Origin: Megalonaias nervosa
Taxonomy: Eukaryota > Mollusca > Bivalvia > Unionida > Unionidae
Length of the DNA: 64,000 nt
Assembly: GCA_016617855.1 (NCBI GenBank)
Contig: JAECUM010003187.1
Span: 1-64,000 of the forward strand
Direction of reading: 5' to 3'
Shown piece by piece: positions 12,101 through 21,216 of the stretch. Under the pieces are notes generated by a model. That model saw only the letters and a list, made by a program, of their open reading frames with translations, had not been told where the DNA came from and ran no database searches. A program made the translations under genes and the position numbers. The number at the start of each line of letters is the position of its first letter. Position 1 is the stretch's first letter.

Positions 12101-15100
12101 ACATCAAAGGGCTTCCGAACTCGTTTTAAAATGCATGTGGTGTTTTGTTACAGTGATGGACTTAATAAGGAGAACTAACTAACGATAATATTTAAAGGTA
12201 TGGTCTATGAAGTCCTTTGTTCATTTGTTAATAAACACCAGTAGATATTGTAATGACAATAAGAATTTATGCACATGGGCGCCCGCAGGATCTTTTGCAA
12301 AGGGGGGGTTCAGTCAGTCACGGCCAGGAGAGTTAGTATAGTAAGCAGTCTGAAACTAAAGCTAATATTTACTAAGCATTTTGAACAGACTCTTGTGACA
12401 TATTTTCAGCTTAATTTGCATGATTAAACTTGTCGGAATATATTGCAGTCTGATTTCCAGAGGGGTCACGTGACCCCCCTTGACCTAAGCTGCGGGCGCC
12501 CATGCTTATGCATCAATCATTATATTTTCTCACCAACAATTAATCATTAATTTTTGTAAAAACAAAATGAGAATACGGTATTTTCAATCTTTTTTGCAAA
12601 CGTAAATCTTTTTAGTGGAAATTTTATGTCCGATAATTTAATGAATTTTTCAAATAATACAAAGTGATATGTACAAAAAATTATGATACATTTAAATAAT
12701 TATTATTTTGATAACTGGATTGTGTACAAAAAATTAAAGGGTACGAAAAAATACCTGAAATACTGTATGTAGCCAGGACTGTGCTCGTGTGCTGTCAAAT
12801 ATTACACATATATTTTTTGTGGGTTATAATTTTTGTGGTTTTAAAAGAAAACATCCACCATTTTCATTTATACTTTAATGAAATGGGAAAGACTCTGTGT
12901 GTGTGTGTGTGTGTGTGTGCTGTGATATTCTTTCCACAGTAGGGAATGCTGCAGTAGCTCAGTTGGCAGATCATCATGAACGTTTTAGTCCAAAGGTCAC
13001 TAGTTCAATGCCTTCAAAAGCCAGTCTGGGTTGGGCTGTCTTGGTGTGTTCTTGGGAAAAGCACTTTGCTCCCATTTCTATGGCATTATATAACCAACAA
13101 AGTGTTAAAAATGCCATTAAAACCAACAACAAAAATATTCAACAGTGTGTTCATTGTTCATGCAGTCTTAAATTTTGGTCTGCGTAGAAATCATAAAATT
13201 AACGCAAATTGATCATGATAAAAAATAATAATGAATTCACTCCTTCTTCGGGTAGATTCATTCATTGATAAGAGTAAATAATATTAGGTGGATTCACAAA
13301 TGATTGAACAAGATAAATACTGTAAATCAGTAAGATTTATTATTTAATGATCATCACCATGACAAAGTTTTCATCATGAAGATTTATTGTTAGGACCATT
13401 TGATGTCAGTGCTGTACATAACAGCATGGGGCTGATTGTTTTTATCGCATCTTCCCCTAATCTTGAGCCTTTGTGCATGCTTTTGTAAGAAAAAATTGAA
13501 AAATATGTACAGTATACATATTTTCATTAGTGGATGTCTACCCATGTCTCGGGTGCTAGCAATGTTCAAGGGTGCAAAAGGAGGTGAAAAATTTTAAGAT
13601 GCCAATGAATATTTATTTTGAAACAATGTGTATGATGATGAAAAAAATTCAAAGTAAACTTTGTGATAATTGTTTGAGTTGCAGTGTAAAGTGTTTGATG
13701 GCCGCTATTGTAACATTATTTTCAAGGTTTAAGTCACCCCTATAGTAAGGATGATTTAATTTATTTTTAGGGTGACAAAGTGACTAAATTTATGCAAATG
13801 CACAATTTGTCATGTAATTAATGATTTGTTCATTTGGATAAGAAAAATAATTTAGAAAACATGTATTTATTATTGCAAATGCTGGTAGATAATTAGTGTA
13901 AACTAAAGTTAAATGAGAGCAAAATCGGGAATGGAAAGTGCAACGGTGCAAGCTCATTTCAGGTTAACCAGATAATATTTTGATGATTTATGTGAGCACG
14001 TTGTTACGTATATGTAATTAAATTGCTTGTGTGTTAGTTTTGAAATTCTTTTTTATTTTAATTTTGTTTCATTACATTTTATTGTAATGATTATGTTCAC
14101 AAGATTCGATTTTTTTTCAAGTAAATTCTGTTTATTTAGAATGTACAGCCTATTACAGAAGCGTTATTTTTTAGCTCACTCTGGTACACAGTTTTGCAAA
14201 CATCGAGTGATAACAATTGGCTATTTCCAAGGTCATTTCGGCCTGCATGTTAGCTGGATTGTAAACAGCCTTTCTTTTTTATATATTTTCAGTGTGAGAG
14301 TTTGGTTCTTAGATTGGGTTATTCTTGCCTACGTGCTAATTTTCATTCTTTCGATTGCAATGTTCAAATTAGTAAATCACGTAGCCTAAATTTAAATTTA
14401 TTCAGTTGTATTTTAAATCTTGAGGGCTCAAGAGGTTTCAATTGTTGAAGCCAGATTGTTTTTGAAGTTCATTTGTTTTTGGAATTTAATAATTTATTCT
14501 CTAGAAAACAAAACAAGTGTACTTTTTTATAAAAAGTTCTGGAGAAAGAAATTCAGTGGAAATTTATCCTGGAGTTCTATACAGAAACATAAACTGTGAT
14601 TCAATCGAGGATCTGTTACTACCAGTACAATGGTCTCATCTGACGTCATTGCCTCCATATTGGAATTTCATCGAGATTCGAACTCAGATTTTATTAGAAC
14701 TGTTTAGTGATAGGACTTGTATTTTTCAAGCTTAGGATTAAATTTTGGATTATATTCACAAACTGTAAGTCCTATTTCCAACTTTTACATTGTTTTCTAG
14801 GGAAATAAATTATTTTCTTAAAATATACAAAGCTTGTTGGCTTCACTCTTTTCTCTTGTTATTTTTGTACAAGCCTACATCTAACAAGAGAAAATTGGGT
14901 TGCTCGCCCTTGAATATTTGAATTTGGCTAAAATATTTCAGAAAATTGTTTTAGAAATTTAAATTCTCCTGGTTTTCAAATCCCAAGTACTATTTTACAT
15001 TTTGTTTGAAATCTTTAGGGAAAACAACAGGCTTTCATTCACAATGTCATCAAAAGTGGAAACTTTTCTTTCTAGTCCAACTCAGGAGCAGTTGGATGGT

Positions 15101-18100
15101 CTGAAAAAAGATGAGTTGCTTGAACTTGTCAGAAATTACAATCTTTCTGAAGCAAAATCTTCCTTAACGAAAGAAGAAATTAAAAACATTTTGTTTCAAT
15201 ATTTGGTAGAGAAGAATGTTTTTGATAAAAGTGTTTTGGCTTCGGTCATTAAGTCGGTATCAGACTCTGACATAAAAGTAATGGAATTAAAAATGAAATC
15301 CAAGATGGAATTGGAGTTAAGGAAGCTCGAGCTTCAGAAAGAGAAAGAACAAATGCAGTTGCAATTAGAAGAGAAGCAATTGCAATTTGAGAAAGAGGAG
15401 AGAGAGAGACAGGAAAGAGAGAATGATAAACAAATGAAATTACAATTTGAAAAAGAGGAGCGAGAGAGACAGGATAGGGAGAAAGATAAACAAATGCAGT
15501 TGGAGTTTCAAAAAGAACAAATGCACATAAAGATGCAAAAAGAGAAGGATGACAAGGAATTTCAAATTAAAATGAAAGAAATAGAGCTGGCAAGTGAAAA
15601 GCATGATCCCACTTCACATGCAAATTCAAGTTTTGAGATTACAAGAAATATCAGGTTAGTGCTCCTTTTAGAGAAAAAGAAGTAGATAAATATTTTCCTC
15701 GTTTTGAAAAGTTGCGGAAAATTTGAAATGGCCAAGGGAGTATTGGACTCAGCTACTACAATGTGTACTAATTGGTAAAGCTAATGATATTTACCATTCA
15801 GTGTCAGTACAACAAAGTTCTGACTATGATTTAGTTAAGGAGTGCATTTTAAAGGGTTATGCGTTAGTCCCTGAGGCTTATTGGCAAAAATTCAGAAACT
15901 ATAAAAAAGAAGCTGGACAGACTTATGTTGAATTTGCAAGAGAAAAAGAGCAGTTATTTAAGAGATGGTGCTTAGCCAAGAAAGTTGAACATGATTATAA
16001 GTCTCGAACAAATTGTGTTACTTGAAGAGTTCAAAAACTGTGTTCCTAATGACATTAAGAATCATCTTGAAGAGAAGAAGATCGAAACCTTGGAAAATGC
16101 TGCTCTTGCTGCTGATGAGTATTCCTTAACTGATAAATTTCCTGTTGTAGGCAAATCATTCACTCAGCAATCTACTGGTAGAAAGGTATTCCAGCCTAAT
16201 ATGACTCCTTCTAAAACTCAATCTGGCACAACTTCTAAAAATCAAGCGTCTGATAAACTTGATTCAAAATCCTTGTCTATTACTACGTGTACCTATTGCA
16301 AGAAAAAAGGACACATCATTTCTGATTGCTTCAAATTGAAATATAGGTATCAGAATCAAGATAGACCTATCCCAAATGCTCTTATTTCTTAGAGGTTAAG
16401 GTCATGGTCATGTACTGAAAGCAATACATTTGTTGGGTCTAATAAACCCCAGTCTGATTTTATTATGGAGAATTATGAACCATTCATGTCGAAGGATTCT
16501 ATATCACTCTTGGTTGATTTGGCCAATCCTGTCCCTATTAAAATTTTAAGGGATGCAGGACCTTCTCAGAGTCTTTTATTATCAGGTACTTTGCCTTTTT
16601 CTGAGAAGTATTGTTCTAATGAGAGTGTTCTCATTCAGGGAGTAGAGTGCAGCTTTGTTAATGTTCCTCTCCATTCTGTAAATTTGTCATCAGACTTAGT
16701 TTCAGGACCTGTGACAGTCGGTATAGTGTCTACTTTACCCGTTGAGGGCATTCATTTGTTGCTAGGCAACGACCTAGCTGGAGACAAGGTCGTGGTTAAT
16801 CCACTTGTAACTGACAAGCCTTCTTTGGATCAGAAAGTTGATCTATTGAAAAAGAATACCCTGATTTATACCCAGCTTGTGCAGTTACCAGAGCTATGTC
16901 AAAGAAAGCTCTTGAGAATGATTTTGATAAGGAAAGTATTCCTTTAACTGACACATGTATTGGTCAGGCTTTTGATGAGGTCACTTTCACTTCTAATTTG
17001 GATCAGTCAAAAGGTATTGATCACAGTGATCCTCTTTTGAATACTCATTCTCTTTTATCTAATCAGGGTGATAAACGACAATCACTTGTCGTCGAACAGG
17101 AAAAAGATCCTGAGATCTCCTGTTTGTTTCAGAGGGCCATTAGTGAAACCGAAGCCACTGAAGTACCTGTCTGTTATTTCATTAAAAATGGAATTCTTAT
17201 GAGAAAATGGAGACCTCCTGAGGTACCTGCTAAAGACGAGTGGTTAGTGAACTATCAGATTGTAGTTCCAAAATCTTACAGACAGGAAATACTTAGTTTG
17301 GCCCATGAAACTCCTATGGCTGGTCATTTAGGGATAAATAAAACTTATCACAAGATCTTGACTCACTTTTATTGGCCAAAAATCAAAAGTGATGTTTGTA
17401 AATTTTGTAGGTCTTGTCATACTTGTCAAATGGTAGGAAAACCCAATCAGAAGATACCTAAGGCTCATCTACAACCTATTCCTGCATTTGATGAACCATT
17501 TAGCAGAATTATGGTAAATTGTGTTGGTCCCTTACCTAAGACCAAGTCAGGCAACCAATATTTGTTGACCATTATGTGTGCGTCAACAAGATTCCCAGAG
17601 GCAGTTCCTTTGAGGAATACTATAGTAAAAGCTTTGATCATGTTTTTTACTTAGTTTGGCCTTCCCAAATCTCTCCAATCAGGTCAAAGGTCAAATTTTA
17701 TGTCTGGAATTTCCAGCTTGTTATGCTTGAATTTGGCACTCAGCAATTCAAGTCAAAAGTAAAACTGTGGTATACTTGAGAGAACATTTGAGTTTTGTAA
17801 TGAGTTCATTCTCTTCTTGCTCATTCTTCAAAATTTTCTTCAAATTAGATTTTATGGCCCTTACAAAGTAAAGAAGAAAATGAATGATTTAAATTATAAT
17901 TATGGTACTCTGATCTAAATAAATTAATGGAGTACTAGTATATTGAGAGAGATAGCCAAGTAAATTATGCAATTAGTTTAGTTGTACCTGTCCCACAAAC
18001 TGAGGATTTAAGTGAAGAAATTCAATCGGACACAGTTGATCTTGGAGCAACAAATCTTTGGAATTCGGAAATTATGAAAAATCTGGACCAGAAACTTTTA

Positions 18101-21100
18101 CATTTGCAACAACAAGAAAGGAATGAACTTAAACAGTTATTATTTGAATATGAGCACTTGTTTCCGGATATTGCTACAAGGACAAACAAAATTTTTCATG
18201 ACGTTGAAATTGTAGATTCAAAACCTGTGAAACAACACCCATACAGGATGAACCCTCTCAAACAGGAATACTTGAAAAAGGAAATTCAGTGTTTGCTGGA
18301 GAATGATTTCATAGAGCCCAGTAAAAGTGATTGGAGTTTATCATGTAGACTTGTTCTGAGACCAGATAAAACTTTTCGTATGTGCACTGATTATAGGATG
18401 GTGAACAGTGTGAAAAAAACAGATTCATTTCCATTACCAAGAATCGATGATTGTATTTTTTAAAATTGGAAATGCCAAGTACATCACCAAATTTGACCTT
18501 CTGAAAGGATTTTAACAAATTCCACTAACGAAAAGAGTGAAAGAAATTTCGGCATTTGTGACTCCAGATGGACTCTATCAATATAAAGTAATGCTATTCG
18601 GGATGGGGTTCGAGTCTAAGATTCGGCGAATGTGGATATGTGAGAAAGCTTGCCAGTAGCTTCTCGTGGGTCGGTGGTTCTTTCCACGGATTTCCCGATT
18701 TCTTCCTCCACCATTAATACTGGCCGCCATGTATAGCCTATCGTGTGCTGAAAAATGGCGTTAAGCCCCACAACAACAACACCATTCGGGATGAAGGGTT
18801 CCCCAAGTACATTTCAACGTTTGATGAATATGATTACGTCTGGTCTAGATAATTGTGATGCTTACATCAATGTCATCATCTACAATGACACCTGGAAAGA
18901 ACATCTAGCCACGATTCGAAAATTCTTTGAAAGACTCACTGATGCAAATTTGACAATCAATTTATCTAAAAGTGAGTTCTTCTGTGCTTCTGTAACTTTT
19001 TTAGGACATATTGTGGGACATGATCAAGTTAAACCTATAGATGCTAAGGTCAAGGCTATCTCTGATTTCCCTATGCCTGTCAGTAAAAAGCAACTGATGC
19101 GATTTTTGGGTATGGCAGGATACTATCAAAAGTTTTGTTCCAATTTTTCTAACATTGCTGAACCCCTGACAAACTTGTTAAGTAAGAAAAAACAAGTTTC
19201 TTTGGACTGAAAAATGTCAGGAGGCTTTTGATAGATTAAAAGCCATACTCAAAAGTGTGCCAGTTCTCACAGCTCCAAATTTCAATCAATCTTTTAAATT
19301 ATCTGTGGATGCAAGTGATGTTGGGGTTCGAGCAGTATTGATTCAAGAAGGTAGAAATGGTGTTGATCACCCAGTGTGCTATTTCTCTAAGAAATTAAAT
19401 AAGCACCAAAGGAATTACTCAGCAATCGAGAAGGAATGTTTGGCTTTAATATTGGCATTACAGCAGTTTGAAGTTTACATTAGCTCAGCTCCTTCTCCGG
19501 TTGTTGTGTTTAGTGATCACCACCCCCTTACTTTCATTGACAAGATGAAAAATAAAAATCAAAGATTATTAAGGTGGAGTTTGTTTTTGCAAGAATATAA
19601 TCTCAACATCTGGCACATCAAAGGAAAAGACAATTTGATTGCAGATGCACTTTCCCATGTATAGAAATATTATTTCATATACATTTTATATAATTCATAA
19701 GAATTTTCTTATGTAAATTTGTTTTACCTCATGTATAATTTACATATGGTAAAAAGAAAGCTTTATTATATAAATCTTTCTTTTTCTTTATGGGAGGAAG
19801 TGTTACATATATGTAATTAAATTGCTTGTGTGTTAGTTTTAAAATTCTTTTTTATTTTAATTTTGTTTCATTACATTTTATTGTAATAATAATGTTCATG
19901 AGATTTGATATTTTTTCAAGTAAATTCTGTTTATTTAGAACGTAAAACCTATTAAAGAAGCATTATTTTTAGCTCACTCTGGTACACAGCTTTGTAAACA
20001 TCAAGTGATAATGATTGGCTATTTCCAAGGTCATTTTGGCCTGCATGTTAGCTGGATTGTAAACAGCCTTTCTTTTTTATATATTTTCAGTGTGAGAGCT
20101 TGGTTCTTAGATAGGGCTATTCTTGCCTACGTGCTAATTTTCATTCTTTTGATTGCGATGTTCAAATTAGTAAATCACGTAGCCTATCACGTGGAGGACC
20201 ATGTGATCTAAAGTCGAGGCTTAAAACAGCCAAATGGTATTAAATATATTCAGTTGTATTTTAAACCTTGAGGGCTCAAGAGGTTTCAATTGTTGAAGCC
20301 AGATTATTTTTGAAGTTCATTTGTTTTTGGGATTTAATAATTTATTCTCTAGAAAACAAAACAAGTGTACTTTTTTATAAAAAATTCTGGGAGAAAGAAA
20401 TTCAGTGGAAATTTATTCTGGAGTTCTATACAGAAACATAAACTGTGATTCAATCGAGGATCTGTTACCACCAGTACATCGGTTTCATCTGACGTCATTG
20501 CCTCCATATTGGAATTTCATCGAGATTCGAACTCGGATTTTATTAGAACTGTTTAGTGATAGGACTTGTATTTTTCAAGCTTAGGATTAAATTTTGGATT
20601 ATATTCACAAACTGTAAGTCCTATTTCCAACTTTTACATTGTTTTCTAGGGAAATAAATTATTTTGTTAAAATATACAAAGCTTGTTGGCTTCACTCTTT
20701 TCTCTTATTTTTGTACAAGCCTACACGTAACAACATGATAAAACTTTTATTGCAATAATGTATCATGTGTTCAAGTAAAAGTGCAAACCACAAAGGTAAA
20801 ATAGGAAAACTGTTAGAGCAACCAAGATTGTTTCATTTTTATAGATGATTAGTGCTGTAGTTGTTTGTTGGTACTGTACCTCTTAAACAGTGTGTGACCC
20901 CCAGGTTTGGACAAGGGAGTTCACAGTGTTTCCAGCCCTTGGGATCTTGTATGTAGCACTGGTTGAGGGGGGTCTGTGACACATTTAACTTACATAAGGT
21001 TCACCAAAATGGATTTGGATAACTAATGACCTAAAAATACATAAATTTAAAATATAGGATTTAATTACGATATTATATATTAATCTCTTTTCTGGTTTGT

Positions 21101-21216
21101 TCACAGGTGTTGCATTTCGAGGTCTCCCTGAAAAACATTTGTATCCGGCAGTATCTGCAGTGTATGGAAACACAGAAGTATCTATGGTGTATCTTGGATC
21201 TCCTCTAGATGGATAA
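5617..21216 (+). CDS. FBXO45: FBXO45 / FSN-1 orthologue: F-box and SPRY domain protein (three exons)
   Basis: Spliced CDS 5617-6189, 9155-9230 and 21107-21213, with TAA at 21214-21216, giving 252 residues. Junctions are CAG|GTACCG with ttccag|GTT (phase 0) and TTTTTAG|GTATGT with tcacag|GT (phase 1), and the frames join without change. Residues ~5-36 are the F-box ([20 protein letters not shown]) that binds Skp1. Residues ~85-250 form a SPRY domain with [17 protein letters not shown] and [10 protein letters not shown] as landmarks. Human FBXO45 is 286 residues with an N-terminal extension; the fly and worm relatives Fsn and FSN-1 are known orthologues. In those animals the protein pairs with the giant RING ligase PHR (MYCBP2/Highwire/RPM-1) through SPRY to control synapse growth and axon degeneration. 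Intron 2 (11,876 bp) contains a dead LTR retrotransposon. Confidence 0.95.
7186..7500 (+). mobile_element. tRNA-derived SINE, family A, copy 1
   Basis: The head has a tRNA-like A box (TAGCCTAAGTGGATAGAGC) and B box (GGATTCGAACCTGGG). The ~230-bp body matches the copy at 28228-28550 over its length, sharing ACTTATAAAAATG, TAGCTGCCTCA, CACTCAGCATTA, ACTGGTCAGCCTGG and CATCACTATAAACTGCC. The two copies diverge by many substitutions, so the insertion is old. Confidence 0.8.
7660..8660 (+). repeat. Old dispersed repeat, copy in FBXO45 intron 1
   Basis: Degenerate but collinear similarity with the intron-2 segment 13380-14001 plus 20733-20830. Shared anchors in order are AGCATGGG-TGATT, TGTGCATGCTTTT, GAGTTGCAGTGTA, GATGGCC-CTA-TGTAA, AATAATTTAGAA, TAAAGTTA-ATGAGAGC and AAAACTGT-AGA-CAA. 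The family is unidentified. It could be a decayed DNA transposon or an old segmental duplication. Confidence 0.5.
8660..9150 (+). other. Intronic sequence without recognised features
   Basis: AT-rich sequence up to the exon 2 acceptor. The tract TGCCTCTGTTCCAG immediately before 9155 is a good pyrimidine-rich 3' splice site. Confidence 0.4.
9155..9230 (+). CDS. FBXO45: FBXO45 exon 2
   Basis: This 76-bp exon encodes [18 protein letters not shown] and the following residues to the first base of a glycine codon. It is the conserved SPRY core strand containing [13 protein letters not shown]. It is too short to stand out as an ORF and was found from SPRY homology and matching splice phases. Confidence 0.95.
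10449..10669 (+). repeat. Two adjacent short tandem duplications
   Basis: A unit of about 58 bp containing GGAGGCAACCTGTTTGCCAT occurs twice between 10449 and 10563. Just downstream, a ~34-bp unit with CATTTATTTGTTATATCTTGG is doubled at 10609-10669. Both look like recent slippage or replication duplications. Confidence 0.7.
11037..11060. repeat. (GA)n microsatellite
   Basis: About 12 GA units inside intron 2. Confidence 0.9.
12274..12504. mobile_element. 231-bp MITE with perfect 15-bp terminal inverted repeats
   Basis: The ends CATGGGCGCCCGCAG and CTGCGGGCGCCCATG are exact reverse complements. They are flanked by TTTATGCA (12266-12273) and CTTATGCA (12505-12512), a target-site duplication matching at 7 of 8 positions. 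An 8-bp duplication and a CA-G-GGCG terminus suggest the hAT superfamily. There is no coding capacity. Confidence 0.8.
12897..12920. repeat. (GT)n microsatellite
   Basis: About 12 GT units. Confidence 0.9.
12945..13140 (+). mobile_element. tRNA-derived SINE, family B, copy 1
   Basis: The head has an A box TAGCTCAGTTGG and B box AGTTCAATGCC, followed by a body with TGTTCTTGGGAAAAGCACTT and a tail of AACAACAACAA type. The same body on the - strand is recognisable at 57093-57275. The tRNA-like part lacks a convincing acceptor stem. Confidence 0.75.
13380..14001 (+). repeat. Old dispersed repeat, copy in FBXO45 intron 2 (left part)
   Basis: Second copy of the repeat at 7660-8660, in the same orientation. 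It is interrupted at 14001/14002 by the LTR retrotransposon and appears to resume at 20733, where AAAACTGTTAGAGCAA matches AAAACTGTCAGAACAA of copy 1. Divergence is high, so the boundaries are approximate. Confidence 0.45.
14002..14886 (+). repeat. 5' LTR
   Basis: 885 bp, beginning TGTTACG and ending TAACA. It aligns with 19801-20732 throughout. By hand count about 20 positions differ in the first 240 bases. It lacks about 46 bp that the 3' LTR has between GTAGCCTA and TTCAGTTGTATTTT. Confidence 0.9.
15044..16392 (+). pseudogene. Retrotransposon gag (broken): coiled coil, SCAN-like capsid, CCHC knuckle
   Basis: The likely start is the ATG at 15044 ([11 protein letters not shown]). An N-terminal helical region is followed by a long charged coiled coil (about 15290-15600) built on repeats of the type [11 protein letters not shown]. 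After frame changes near 15660 and 15715 comes a capsid-like segment (about 15723-15970) with [21 protein letters not shown] and YWQKFR, the pattern of SCAN-related capsids. Another frame change falls near 16000. The C-terminal zinc knuckle [14 protein letters not shown] (C-x2-C-x4-H-x4-C) is at about 16288-16330, and a TAG ends the frame at 16390. Gag would assemble the particle and bind RNA. This copy cannot make the intact protein. Confidence 0.85.
16465..16880 (+). pseudogene. Retrotransposon aspartic protease (degenerate)
   Basis: This region is in the same frame as the end of gag but beyond its stop. The active-site region reads [13 protein letters not shown], where the family has D-T/S-G, so the middle residue is altered to Ala. 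The flap side and the C-terminal hydrophobic-G motif ([10 protein letters not shown], about 16756-16785) are present. The frame shifts near 16865-16900 before integrase. The protease would cleave Gag-Pol. Confidence 0.8.
16881..17920 (+). pseudogene. Retrotransposon integrase (broken), placed upstream of RT
   Basis: A linker is followed by the N-terminal zinc-binding region with [10 protein letters not shown] and CRSCHTCQ (H-x6-H and C-x2-C, about 17306-17432), then the start of the catalytic core. The first catalytic Asp is replaced: the sequence reads MVNCVGPLP, with AAT at 17517-17519. After a stop at 17652 the core decays, and the second-Asp region reads SGQRSNF where the family has an S-D-Q-G-type motif. 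The Glu-bearing part is missing, apparently by deletion. [15 protein letters not shown] segment at about 17856-17897 is the C-terminal GPY/F module typical of Ty3/gypsy integrases. Integrase would join cDNA to the genome. Confidence 0.85.
18596..18605 (+). repeat. Left target-site duplication of the nested SINE
   Basis: ATTCGGGATG, repeated exactly at 18784-18793. Confidence 0.9.
18606..18783 (+). mobile_element. 5'-truncated tRNA-SINE, family C, inserted in the RT region
   Basis: The insert begins at the B box (GGGTTCGAGTC), so the A box and acceptor side are missing. Its body has GTGAGAAAGCTTGCCAGTAG, TTCTTCCTCCACCA, ACTGGCCGCCATGTATAGCC and GTGCTGAAAAATGGCGTTAA. The tail is of ACAACAACAAC type. 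The body matches - strand copies at 30480-30722, 44480-44737 and 62663-62898. Exact 10-bp duplications (ATTCGGGATG) flank it, and removing one copy plus the insert brings the two RT halves together. Confidence 0.92.
18784..18793 (+). repeat. Right target-site duplication of the nested SINE
   Basis: ATTCGGGATG, identical to 18596-18605. Confidence 0.9.
19211..19664 (+). pseudogene. Retrotransposon RNase H
   Basis: The frame changes near 19200, then runs open to TAG at 19662. [16 protein letters not shown] holds the first catalytic Asp, [13 protein letters not shown] the Glu, and [11 protein letters not shown] the next Asp. The end reads [14 protein letters not shown], the usual terminus of gypsy RNase H, where His replaces the more common Arg of the S-R motif. 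This is the best preserved pol domain. No integrase follows it; the polypurine tract and 3' LTR come next. Confidence 0.9.
19792..19800 (+). other. Polypurine tract
   Basis: GGGAGGAAG directly before the 3' LTR, the expected primer site for plus-strand cDNA synthesis. Confidence 0.8.
19801..20732 (+). repeat. 3' LTR
   Basis: 932 bp, from TGTTACATA to CGTAACA. Together with the 5' LTR start (TGTTACG) it gives the short terminal inverted repeat. It has a ~46-bp block (about 20185-20235, including CACGTGGAGGACCATGTG) that the 5' LTR lacks. Confidence 0.9.
20733..20830 (+). repeat. Old dispersed repeat, right part beyond the LTR element
   Basis: Appears to continue the repeat interrupted at 14001. 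The anchors GTTCAAG and AAAACTGTTAGAGCAA align to about 8572-8650 of the intron-1 copy. Confidence 0.35.
21107..21216 (+). CDS. FBXO45: FBXO45 exon 3 and stop
   Basis: Completes the split glycine codon and adds 35 residues, [20 protein letters not shown] through [10 protein letters not shown], then TAA at 21214. The ending YLGSPLDG is the conserved C-terminus of the family. The acceptor is tcacag at 21101-21106. Confidence 0.95.

Larger units (their letters stand above)
17921..19210 (+). pseudogene. Retrotransposon reverse transcriptase (interrupted by a SINE)
   Basis: The frame 18074-18463 contains [16 protein letters not shown] and [12 protein letters not shown], the N-terminal RT motifs. 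After a one-base frame change near 18458 it continues with [12 protein letters not shown] (motif A, Asp present) and a TAA at 18513-18515. A SINE splits it at 18606-18783. It resumes with [12 protein letters not shown] (motif B) and [13 protein letters not shown]. The Y-x-D-D catalytic box is gone: the sequence reads [12 protein letters not shown], with an Asn and apparently one codon missing. The frame ends at 19208. RT would copy the genomic RNA. Confidence 0.88.
14002..20732 (+). mobile_element. Defective Gmr1-like Ty3/gypsy LTR retrotransposon
   Basis: A 6,731-bp insertion flanked by direct LTRs. Its internal order is Gag (coiled coil, SCAN-like capsid, CCHC), protease, integrase (HHCC, core, GPY/F module), reverse transcriptase, RNase H. 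The domains are Ty3/gypsy in type, but integrase precedes RT, which is the arrangement described for the Gmr1-like clade. A 9-base polypurine tract (GGGAGGAAG, 19792-19800) abuts the 3' LTR. I could not assign the primer binding site. Flanks are ACGT on the left and ACAT on the right, so the target duplication is imperfect at best. Frameshifts, stops, a deletion in integrase, a SINE in RT and lost catalytic residues make it inactive. It lies sense to FBXO45 in intron 2. Confidence 0.9.
9231..21106 (+). other. FBXO45 intron 2
   Basis: Phase-1 GT-AG intron of 11,876 bp. More than half is the LTR retrotransposon at 14002-20732. It also holds a MITE, a SINE, short duplications and microsatellites. 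The acceptor tract TCTGGTTTGTTCACAG precedes exon 3. Confidence 0.9.

Noticed and set aside
14027..14389. 120-codon ORF in the 5' LTR, with a shorter relative in the 3' LTR (20005-20211)
   Set aside because: It lies wholly inside LTR sequence, is hydrophobic from T-rich composition, and is not intact in the other LTR.
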